Of a DNA stretch of 64,000 nucleotides, positions 9,153 to 18,839 are shown piece by piece. Under the pieces are notes generated by a model. The model made no database searches, was not told where the DNA came from, and saw only the letters and a list, made by a program, of their open reading frames with translations. A program made the position numbers and the translations under genes. The stretch is from Streptomyces tagetis (GTDB taxonomy: Bacteria > Actinomycetota > Actinomycetes > Streptomycetales > Streptomycetaceae), in the NCBI RefSeq assembly GCF_018069565.1, contig NZ_JAGPNL010000010.1, positions 186,001 through 250,000 on the forward strand, given 5' to 3'. How positions within the stretch are numbered: the stretch's first letter is position 1; every line of letters starts with the position of its first letter.

Positions 9153-9638
9153 TCAGGGCGCGGCGTCCGGTCCGGCCGGGCGGGGAGCGGGAGGCGAGGC
9201 GGGGGCGGGGTTCGGGCGCGCGCCGAGGGCGCCGGAGGCCGTCGTCCGTACGGTCCGGGCCCGCGCCCGCAGACCGTCGGCGAACACCCGGCCCGCACGG
9301 GCCAGCCCGGTCCAGCGCCCCGGCGCCGCCCGGCGTGGGGGCACGGTGGGCGATGCCCCGGACGGAGGGGCCGGTGCGGCCCGGTCTCGCGGGGGTGAGC
9401 CGGCCGGCTCCCGGCGGCGGGAGGCCGGGGCCCGGCGGCGGAGGTCAGGGGCCCGGCGGGCGAGGCGGCGCAGGGCGCCGGCCGTGCGGCGGGGGGCCGT
9501 GGCGAGGGTGAGGGGGACGCGGAGGGTGCTCGCCCTGGGCGCGACGGCCCGGACCGGTGAGAGGGACGGACGGCCGGGGCCGCCGGTCCGCGTCCGTGCG
9601 GGTGCGGTCCGTCGCAGGAGCAGCAGGCGTATACCCAT
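9153..9638 (-). CDS. Hypothetical arginine/alanine/proline-rich protein
   Basis: 161 residues from ATG 9638 (MGIRLLLLRRTAPARTRTGG), with GAGGA about 8 nt upstream. The product is strongly basic and disordered-looking, with no transmembrane helix or recognisable domain. I have an impression of similar short Streptomyces proteins starting MGIRLL or MGLRLL near polA, but cannot verify it. High GC makes chance frames common, so the call rests on the start site and a good ribosome-binding site. It lies 192 bp downstream of polA on the same strand and converges with the DUF4184 gene. Confidence 0.45.
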   Translation of the reverse strand: MGIRLLLLRRTAPARTRTGGPGRPSLSPVRAVAPRASTLRVPLTLATAPRRTAGALRRLARRAPDLRRRAPASRRREPAGSPPRDRAAPAPPSGASPTVPPRRAAPGRWTGLARAGRVFADGLRARARTVRTTASGALGARPNPAPASPPAPRPAGPDAAP

Positions 9639-9783
9639 GCCCGCATCCTCAGGGCCGCCTCGTGGTGATGCCCCTTTCGCGGGGGCCACCTGAGTGACGG
9701 CGCTCTCGTGCGCCCCCGTGGGGCGGGCGGGGCGGCAAGGCCCCCGGAGGAGGGGGCACCGCCGGCCCGGCCCTCCCCCGGGC

Positions 9784-9825
9784 CCCGCACCCGCACCCGC
9801 ACCCGCACCCGCACCCGCACCCGCC
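9784..9825. repeat. Hexanucleotide tandem repeat (CCCGCA)n after polA
   Basis: Six perfect CCCGCA units (9784-9819) plus a seventh with one change lie immediately past the polA stop codon. A short tandem array of this kind is likely to vary in copy number between strains. Confidence 0.9.
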
Positions 9826-9830
9826 GGAGG

Positions 9831-12557
9831 CTAGTGCGCCGCGGATTCCCAGTCGTCGCCCACGCCGACCGAGACGCCGAGGGGGACCTTGAGGGTCACC
9901 GCGTCGGCCATTTCGCGGCGGACCAGGGCTTCCACGGCGGACCGCTCGCCGGGGGCGATCTCCAGGACGATTTCGTCGTGGACCTGGAGCAGCATGCGGG
10001 AGGTGTGGCCGGCCTCGCGCAGCGCCTTGTCCAGGTTGAGCATGGCGATCTTGACGATGTCGGCGGCCGTGCCCTGGATGGGCGCGTTGAGGGCCATGCG
10101 CTCGGCCATCTCGCGCCGCTGGCGGTTGTCGCTGTTGAGGTCGGGCAGGTACCGGCGGCGGCCGAAGACCGTCTCCGTGTACCCGGTGGCCCGCGCCTCG
10201 TCGACGACCCGGCGCAGATAGTCGCGGACTCCGCCGAACCGCTCGAAGTAGGCGTCCATGAGGCCGCGGGCCTCGGCCGCCTCGATGTTGAGCTGCTGGG
10301 AGAGGCCGAAGGCCGACAGCCCGTAGGCGAGGCCGTACGACATGGCCTTGATCTTGCGGCGCATCTCCGCGTCGACCGCGCCGGGCTCGACGGAGAAGAC
10401 CTGCGCGGCGGCGGTGGTGTGCAGGTCCTCGCCGGAGGTGAACGCCTCGATGAGCCCCGCGTCCTCGGAGAGGTGGGCCATCACCCGCAGTTCGATCTGG
10501 CTGTAGTCGGCGGTCATCAGGGACTCGAAGCCCTCGCCGACGACGAAGCCGCGGCGGATGGCCCGGCCCTCGTCGGTGCGCACCGGGATGTTCTGGAGGT
10601 TCGGGTCGGTGGAGGAGAGGCGGCCGGTCGCGGCGACGGTCTGGTTGAACGTGGTGTGGATGCGGCCGTCCGCGGCGATGGTCTTGATCAGGCCCTCGAC
10701 GGTGACGCGCAGCTTGGCCTGCTCACGGTGGCGGAGCATGATCACCGGGAGTTCGTTCTCGGTCTGGCCGGCGAGCCAGGCGAGGGCGTCGGCGTCGGTG
10801 GTGTAGCCGGTCTTGGTCTTCTTGGTCTTCGGCAGGTTCAGCTCGCCGAAGAGGACCTCCTGGAGCTGCTTGGGCGAGCCGAGGTTGAACTCGCGTCCGG
10901 CCGCGGCGTGGGCCTCCTTCACCGCCTGCTGCACGGCGCCGGCGAACATCTGCTCCATGGTCTCCAGGTGGGCCCGGTCGGCGGCGATGCCGTGCCGCTC
11001 CATGCGGGCGAGCAGGGCCGAGGTGGGCAGCTCCATGTCGCGCAGCAGGTCCGCGGCGCCGACCTCGCGCAGCCGGTCCTCGAACGCCTCGCCCAGATCG
11101 AGGACGGCACGGGCCTGCACCATGAGCGCCTCGGCCTCCGCCTCCTCGTCCGCTCCGAAGGCGAGCTGCCCGTCGGCCGCGGCGGCCGGGGCCAGCTCGC
11201 GGTGCAGGTACTCCAGGGAGAGGGCGTCCAGGTCGAAGGAGCGGCGGCCCGGCTTGACCAGGTACGCGGCGAGGGCGGTGTCCATGCCGACGCCGGCGAC
11301 GCTCCAGCCGTGCTCGGCGAGGACCCGCATGGCGCTCTTGGCGTCGTGGAGGACCTTGGGCCGCTCCGGGTCGGACAGCCAGCCGGCGAAGGCCCGCTCG
11401 TCGGCCTCGTCGAGCTGCGCCGGGTCGAACCAGGCGGCCGGTCCCGCCCCCGTGGCGAGGGCCACCTCGGCCACCGAGCCGGCGCCCAGCGCCCAGGTGC
11501 CGACCAGCGCGACACCGAGCGGCTCGGCGGCGTGCCCGGCGAGCCAGCCGGCCAGTTCGCCGGTGCCGAGGACGGTGCCGTCCAGTTCGACGCCGTCGGC
11601 GACGACCGGGGTGGCCTCCGCCTCCTGGGCGCCGGGGTCGACGGCGTAGAGCCGCTCGCGCAGCGACGGGTTGCGGATCTCCAGGGTGTCCAGGACCAGG
11701 GCGACGCCCTTGCGGTCGTAGGCGGTGCGCTCCAGGTCGGTGACGGCCTTCGGCAGCGCGACCCGGCGGTCCAGCTCGGTGAGGCGGCGGTTGAGCTTGA
11801 CGGACTCCAGGTGGTCGCGGAGGTTCTGCCCGGCCTTGCCCTTGACCTCGTCGACGCGCTCGACCAGGTCCGCGAAGGAGCCGAACTGGTTGATCCACTT
11901 CGCGGCGGTCTTCTCGCCGACGCCGGGGATGCCGGGCAGGTTGTCCGAGGGGTCGCCGCGCAGGGCGGCGAAGTCCGGGTACTGGGCGGGGGTCAGTCCG
12001 TACTTCTCGACGACCTTCGCCGGGGTGAACCGGGTCAGCTCGGAGACGCCCTTGGTCGGGTAGAGCACGGTGGTGTGGTCGCTGACGAGCTGGAAGGAGT
12101 CCCGGTCGCCGGTGACGATCAGCACCTCGAAGCCCTCGGCCTCGGCCTCGGTGGCGAGGGTGGCGATCACGTCGTCCGCCTCGAAGCCCTCGACGGCGAA
12201 GCGGGAGACGTGCATCACGTCGAGGAGTTCGCAGATCAGCTCGACCTGGCCCTTGAACTCGTCCGGGGTCTTGGAGCGGTTCGCCTTGTACTCCGTGAAC
12301 TCCTCGGAGCGCCAGGTCTTGCGGGACACGTCGAAGGCCACCGCGAAGTGCGTGGGCGCCTCGTCACGCAACGTGTTGGCGAGCATCGACGCGAAGCCGT
12401 AGATCGCGTTGGTCGGCTGGCCCGTCGCGGTCGTGAAGTTCTCCGCGGGGAGCGCGAAGAACGCGCGGTAGGCCAGGGAGTGCCCGTCCATGAGCATGAG
12501 GCGCGGACGGCCGCCGCCGGGGGTGCTGTCGGTCTTCTTCGATGCTGTCTCTGCCAC
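9831..12557 (-). CDS. polA: DNA polymerase I
   Basis: 908 residues from GTG 12557, with GGGAGGA 8 nt upstream. The N-terminal ~300 residues are the 5'-3' exonuclease (LMLMDGHSLAYRAFFALP, TGDRDSFQLV, GVGEKTAAKWI). The C-terminal polymerase carries DPNLQNIPVRTDEGR, motif A DYSQIELRVMAHL, the O-helix region KAMSYGLAYGLSAFGLSQQ and motif C QVHDEIVLE. The middle 3'-5' exonuclease-like domain (about residues 310-480) lacks the D-x-E metal motif: VALVGTW stands where the first catalytic acids are expected. Proofreading is therefore probably absent, as in other actinobacterial Pol I. It acts in repair and Okazaki-fragment processing. Confidence 0.97.
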   Translation of the reverse strand: MAETASKKTDSTPGGGRPRLMLMDGHSLAYRAFFALPAENFTTATGQPTNAIYGFASMLANTLRDEAPTHFAVAFDVSRKTWRSEEFTEYKANRSKTPDEFKGQVELICELLDVMHVSRFAVEGFEADDVIATLATEAEAEGFEVLIVTGDRDSFQLVSDHTTVLYPTKGVSELTRFTPAKVVEKYGLTPAQYPDFAALRGDPSDNLPGIPGVGEKTAAKWINQFGSFADLVERVDEVKGKAGQNLRDHLESVKLNRRLTELDRRVALPKAVTDLERTAYDRKGVALVLDTLEIRNPSLRERLYAVDPGAQEAEATPVVADGVELDGTVLGTGELAGWLAGHAAEPLGVALVGTWALGAGSVAEVALATGAGPAAWFDPAQLDEADERAFAGWLSDPERPKVLHDAKSAMRVLAEHGWSVAGVGMDTALAAYLVKPGRRSFDLDALSLEYLHRELAPAAAADGQLAFGADEEAEAEALMVQARAVLDLGEAFEDRLREVGAADLLRDMELPTSALLARMERHGIAADRAHLETMEQMFAGAVQQAVKEAHAAAGREFNLGSPKQLQEVLFGELNLPKTKKTKTGYTTDADALAWLAGQTENELPVIMLRHREQAKLRVTVEGLIKTIAADGRIHTTFNQTVAATGRLSSTDPNLQNIPVRTDEGRAIRRGFVVGEGFESLMTADYSQIELRVMAHLSEDAGLIEAFTSGEDLHTTAAAQVFSVEPGAVDAEMRRKIKAMSYGLAYGLSAFGLSQQLNIEAAEARGLMDAYFERFGGVRDYLRRVVDEARATGYTETVFGRRRYLPDLNSDNRQRREMAERMALNAPIQGTAADIVKIAMLNLDKALREAGHTSRMLLQVHDEIVLEIAPGERSAVEALVRREMADAVTLKVPLGVSVGVGDDWESAAH

Positions 12558-12824
12558 GTCCCCGATCCTCCCACGTGCCACCGACAGCCGGGCCCGCCCC
12601 GGCCCGGTCCGGCGCGCGGCCCGCTCCCGCCGCCGGGCGCGGCGGTACAGGCGTACGCCCTCCGAGCGGGTGCCCGGCCCCTCCCCCGGCGGGTTCCGGC
12701 ACGGCTGCGCAACCACCGTCTTCACGACCGCCACCGCATCCCCCCACGGCCGGACGGCCGGGCCGGCGGCGGCCCGTGCGAGGATCGGAGACGTACCTCA
12801 CACGTGAAAGCGAAGGAGCGAGCG

Positions 12825-15104
<2,280 letters not shown>

Positions 15105-15167
15105 GCGTTCGCTCGGCAGGCCGACGTACGGATCGGGCCGACGGATCACGACGATTGGAGCCGGCTC

Positions 15168-15653
15168 ATGGGTGAGCGGCAGCAGGTGCAGTTCCCGCAG
15201 GAGATCGTCGACGAGTACGCCGCGCTCGGCGTCGACCTGCCGGCGTTGTTCTCCGCCGGGCACCTCGGGACGCGGATGGGTGTGGAGATCGTCGAGGCAT
15301 CGGCCGAGCGGGTCGTCGGCACGATGCCGGTGGAGGGCAACACGCAGCCGTACGGGCTGCTGCACGGCGGCGCCTCGGCGGTGCTGGCGGAGACGCTCGG
15401 GTCGGTCGGCTCGATGCTGCACGGCGGCAGTTCCAAGATCGCCGTCGGGGTCGACCTGAACTGCACCCACCACCGCGGGGTCCGTTCCGGTCTGGTCACG
15501 GGTGTGGCCACGCCGGTGCACCGGGGCCGCTCGACGGCGACGTACGAGATCGTCATCAGCGACGAGGAGGACCGGCGGGTGTGCACCGCGCGGCTGACGT
15601 GCCTGCTGCGGGACGTGTCCCCCGGCGGGGCGCCGGCCGGCGCGGCGGGGTGA
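15168..15653 (+). CDS. PaaI-family hotdog thioesterase
   Basis: 161 residues from ATG 15168, with GGAG 8 nt upstream. The hotdog fold signature is GNTQPYGLLHGGASAVLAETLGS at about residues 56-78, with the HGG typical of PaaI/YbgC-type acyl-CoA thioesterases. It is followed by VGVDLNCTHHRGVRSGLVTG. Substrate is probably an acyl- or aryl-CoA; menaquinone-pathway DHNA-CoA hydrolases share this motif, so that role is possible. It lies 63 bp after the oxidoreductase gene and is closed by a strong terminator, so the two may be co-transcribed. Confidence 0.9.
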   Translation: MGERQQVQFPQEIVDEYAALGVDLPALFSAGHLGTRMGVEIVEASAERVVGTMPVEGNTQPYGLLHGGASAVLAETLGSVGSMLHGGSSKIAVGVDLNCTHHRGVRSGLVTGVATPVHRGRSTATYEIVISDEEDRRVCTARLTCLLRDVSPGGAPAGAAG

Positions 15654-15684
15654 GCCGGGGGGCGCCGCCGGTGCGGCGCCCCTG

Positions 15685-15728
15685 GGCGGAGGGCCGGGCG
15701 GGTGCGGACACCCGTCCGGCCCTCCGCC
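15685..15728 (+). terminator. Strong hairpin after the thioesterase gene
   Basis: 20-base arms (15685-15704 and 15709-15728) pair with a single mismatch around a 4-base CGGA loop, 31 bases past the stop codon. Confidence 0.85.
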
Positions 15729-15831
15729 GTTCCGGCCCCAGCCGCCGGCCGTTCAGCCAACTCCCCTATAAAGGGGACGCCTTGGGCCCCACGAGGGGTG
15801 GCCCGGACCCTCTCCTCAGCCCCGGCCGTCC

Positions 15832-15867
15832 GTGGGGGAGCCCCCGGCCGTCCGGGGGCTCCCCCAC
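15832..15867. terminator. Second perfect hairpin, 16-bp stem
   Basis: Arms GTGGGGGAGCCCCCGG (15832-15847) and its exact complement (15852-15867) flank a CCGT loop. It is isolated about 180 bases past the thioesterase gene. It could be a back-up terminator or end an unannotated transcript. Confidence 0.75.
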
Positions 15868-16550
15868 CTCCCTCACGGACCCCACGAGGCCCGCCGCCCG
15901 CCAACTCCCCCTCGCCGCAGCCCTCCTGAGTCGGCGTCACCGTCGCGGCACCACACCGCCGTCGCCCCCGCCCCCGCAGCGCCCCGCCTCTCGGCCTCGG
16001 GTCCCGGGCCCGGGGCGCTCTCGGTGTCCGCGATCCCCGCGGCACCTTTCCAGACATAACCGCATTCCACCCGCAAGATCATTCCCGCGTTCCAGGTGGC
16101 GAAATACGGAAAGATCTCGCGGAATGCCGGACTCCTATTCTCGGGGCGTCACGCTGCGTAATGCATGTGTAATACACGTGAACAGTTTCACCCCGAGTAC
16201 GCGCTATGCCCGACACCTCTCCGAGGCCCCACAGGTCGCCTACAGCAACGATTCCGCGTAATCACCAAAACGCCCGAGACGCCTGAACATGCCCCCTCGG
16301 TCCTGCGGGTTCTCAAGATGCGGACCGGGCGAATCAGCCGGAATTCAGCCCTTCTTCCCCACTGTCACCGCTCTGCAATACCCCGTGTCATAACAAGAGA
16401 GTCACAGCCTCTGTCAGACCCTCCTCGACCTTCACTACCCGCGCTTAGAGTCACGGCCAGTCACGGCGCAGTCGGAATGTCACTTCGGCGCAGCGCTCGA
16501 CTCGGCCGTATCCACACGGGGAAGCGGCTGTGCCAGGGAAAGGACTGATC
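15868..16550. other. Gene-free region upstream of livK, relatively AT-rich
   Basis: No convincing coding frame was found. From about 16060 to 16450 the base composition drops well below the genome norm (stretches such as TGCGTAATGCATGTGTAAT). Three AGTCACRGC motifs lie at 16400-16408, 16449-16457 and 16459-16467, the last two in direct repeat around the likely transcription start. The region probably holds the regulatory and leader sequence of the importer operon, or a small RNA. Confidence 0.6.
16425..16451 (+). promoter_or_regulatory. Candidate livK promoter
   Basis: A -10 box TAGAGT (16446-16451) matches the Streptomyces TAGRRT consensus exactly. TCGACC (16425-16430) is a weak -35 with a short 15-nt spacer. 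The AGTCACRGC repeats overlap and follow the -10, where a repressor could act. The leader would be about 90 nt. Confidence 0.45.
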
Positions 16551-17789
16551 GTGCGTCAACGTTCGCTCATCGCCATCACCGCCGCTCTGGCGGCCGGAGC
16601 CCTCACCCTCACCGCCTGCGGCTCACGCGACGACGACGGCGGTTCCGACTCCGGGAACGGCGGTTCCAAGGGCACCACCGTCGTCATCGGCGTCGACGCC
16701 CCGCTGACCGGCGACCTGTCCGCGCTCGGCCTGGGCATCAAGAACTCGGCCGACCTCGCCGCCAAGACGGCCAACAAGCAGGAGTTCGTCAAGGGCATCA
16801 CCTTCGAGGTGCAGGCCCTCGACGACCAGGGCCAGCCCTCCGCCGGCCAGCAGAACGCCGCCAAGTTCGTCGCCAACAAGGACGTCCTCGGCGTCGTCGG
16901 CCCCCTGAACTCCTCGGTCGGCGAGTCCATGCAGAAGGTCTTCGACTCGGCCAAGCTGGTCGAGGTCTCGCCGGCCAACACCGGCCCGTCCCTCACCCAG
17001 GGCCCGGACTGGCGCACCAAGAAGGTCCGCCCGTACACGTCGTACTTCCGCACCGCGACCACGGACGCGATCCAGGGTCCCTTCGCCGCGCAGTACGTCT
17101 TCAACAAGGCCAAGAAGACCAAGGTCTTCGTCATCGACGACAAGAAGACCTACGGCGCCGGACTCGCCGGCACCTTCACCGACGAGTTCAAGAAGCTCGG
17201 CGGCAAGGTGGTCGGCACCGAACACATCAATCCGGACACCAAGGACTTCTCCTCGGTCGCCACCAAGGTCAAGAACTCCGGCGCCGATGTCGTCTACTAC
17301 GGCGGTGAATACCCGCAGGCCGGACCGCTGAGCAAGCAGATCAAGGACGCCGGCGCCAAGATTCCGCTGGTCGGCGGAGACGGAATCAAGGACGACACGT
17401 TCATCAAGCTCGCCGGCGCGCAGAGCACGGGTGACCTGTCGACTTCCGTCGGCGCCCCGGTCGAGGAACTGGATTCGGCCAAGAAGTTCGTCGAGGACTA
17501 CAAGGCGGCCGGTTACAAGGAGGACTACGCCGCTTACGGCGGATACTCCTACGACTCCGCCTGGGCGGTCATCGAGGCCGTCAAGAAGGTCGTCGAGGAC
17601 AACGGCGGGAAGCTGCCCTCCGACGCGCGGGCCAAGGTCACCGAGGCCATGCAGAACGTCTCCTTCGACGGAGTGACCGGCAAGGTCTCCTTCGACGAGT
17701 TCGGTGACGCCACCAACAAGCAGCTCACCGTGTACGCCGTCAAGAACGGGGTCTTCGAGGCCGTCGACTCGGGCACCTACACCGGCTGA
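16551..17789 (+). CDS. livK: Branched-chain amino acid type ABC importer, substrate-binding lipoprotein
   Basis: 412 residues from GTG 16551, with AAAGGA 6 nt upstream. The signal peptide RQRSLIAITAALAAGALTL ends in a lipobox LTAC, with the lipidated cysteine at residue 23. The mature part is a type I periplasmic-binding fold of the LivJ/LivK family (VVIGVDAPLTGDLSALGLGI, GVVGPLNSSVGESMQ, VYYGGEYPQAGPLSKQI, VPLVGGDGI-like turn). It should capture a branched-chain or related amino acid outside the membrane. It is the first gene of livKHMGF. The exact substrate cannot be read from sequence. Confidence 0.92.
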   Translation: MRQRSLIAITAALAAGALTLTACGSRDDDGGSDSGNGGSKGTTVVIGVDAPLTGDLSALGLGIKNSADLAAKTANKQEFVKGITFEVQALDDQGQPSAGQQNAAKFVANKDVLGVVGPLNSSVGESMQKVFDSAKLVEVSPANTGPSLTQGPDWRTKKVRPYTSYFRTATTDAIQGPFAAQYVFNKAKKTKVFVIDDKKTYGAGLAGTFTDEFKKLGGKVVGTEHINPDTKDFSSVATKVKNSGADVVYYGGEYPQAGPLSKQIKDAGAKIPLVGGDGIKDDTFIKLAGAQSTGDLSTSVGAPVEELDSAKKFVEDYKAAGYKEDYAAYGGYSYDSAWAVIEAVKKVVEDNGGKLPSDARAKVTEAMQNVSFDGVTGKVSFDEFGDATNKQLTVYAVKNGVFEAVDSGTYTG

Positions 17790-17813
17790 CCCCACCGCAC
17801 CACTGCCCACGAG

Positions 17814-17849
17814 CCGCGCGGGGCGCTGTTCCACAGGCGCCCCGCGCGG
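17814..17849 (+). terminator. Attenuating hairpin between livK and livH
   Basis: A 13-bp GC stem (17814-17826 and 17837-17849) with a 10-base loop sits 25 bases past livK. A partial terminator here would give more binding protein than permease, as is common in ABC importer operons. Confidence 0.75.
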
Positions 17850-17901
17850 ACTCGCATCCGGGCCACATCCGTCAACATCCGAACGTCTCGGAGGACATGC
17901 G

Positions 17902-18834
17902 GTGAACGAACTGCCGCAGCAGCTGGTCAACGGCCTGCTACTGGGATCCATGTACGGGCTGATCGCCATTGGCTACACGATGGTCTACGGCATCGTCCAG
18001 CTCATCAACTTCGCCCACGGCGAGATCTTCATGACCGGGGCCTTCGGCGCCCTCACGGTCTACGTGTACATCCTGCCCGACGGCACCTCCATGTGGATCG
18101 CCCTGCCCCTGATGCTGGTCGGCGCCATGATCGTGGCCGTCACGGTGGCCGTCGGGGCGGAACGGTTCGCCTACCGTCCGCTGCGCGGGGGCCCCCGCCT
18201 CGCCCCCCTCATCACGGCCATCGGCCTCTCCCTCGCCCTCCAGCAGGCGGTGTGGGCCTGGTACCCGGAGGCGAAGTCCGCCCGGACCTTCCCGCAGATC
18301 CCGGGCGGCCCCTTCCAGATCGGCAGCGTCACCATCCAGACCGGTGACGTCTTCCTGCTGATCGCGGCGCCGGTGAGCATGGCGTTCCTCGGCTACTTCG
18401 TGATGCGCACCCGCACCGGGCGCGGCATGCAGGCCACCGCGCAGGACCCGGACACCGCCAAGCTGATGGGCGTCAACACGGACCGCATCATCGTGGTCGC
18501 CTTCGCCCTCGGCGCCACGTTCGCCGCGGTCGGAGCCCTCGCCAACGGCCTGAAGTACGGCCAGATCGACTTCCGTATGGGCTTCATCCTCGGCCTCAAG
18601 GCGTTCACCGCGGCCGTGCTCGGCGGCATCGGCAACATCTACGGCGCCATGATCGGCGGGGTCGTCCTCGGCATCGCCGAGACCCTGGCCACCGCCTACA
18701 TCTCCGACATCCCCGGCATGGGCCAGTTCGGCAGCCAGTCCTGGGCGGACGTCTGGGCCTTCATCCTCCTCATCCTCGTACTGCTGTTCCGGCCACAGGG
18801 CCTGCTCGGCGAGCGCGTTGCGGACAGGGCGTGA
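17902..18834 (+). CDS. livH: Branched-chain amino acid type ABC permease LivH
   Basis: 310 residues from GTG 17902, with TCGGAGGA about 7 nt upstream. About eight hydrophobic helices. Family motifs are GLLLGSMYGLIAIGYTMVYG, INFAHGEIFMTGAF and the cytoplasmic EAA-like loop RAMGVN-type sequence KLMGVNTDRIIVVAFALG, followed by KAFTAAVLGGIGNIYGAMIGG. It forms half of the membrane channel with LivM. Its stop overlaps a GTGA at 18831 just ahead of livM, indicating translational coupling. Confidence 0.94.
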   Translation: MNELPQQLVNGLLLGSMYGLIAIGYTMVYGIVQLINFAHGEIFMTGAFGALTVYVYILPDGTSMWIALPLMLVGAMIVAVTVAVGAERFAYRPLRGGPRLAPLITAIGLSLALQQAVWAWYPEAKSARTFPQIPGGPFQIGSVTIQTGDVFLLIAAPVSMAFLGYFVMRTRTGRGMQATAQDPDTAKLMGVNTDRIIVVAFALGATFAAVGALANGLKYGQIDFRMGFILGLKAFTAAVLGGIGNIYGAMIGGVVLGIAETLATAYISDIPGMGQFGSQSWADVWAFILLILVLLFRPQGLLGERVADRA

Positions 18835-18839
18835 CACCG

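Noticed and set aside
16165..16548. 127-codon frame upstream of livK
   Set aside because: It lies in the AT-leaning regulatory region, has no ribosome-binding site, contains the livK promoter and does not resemble a protein domain.
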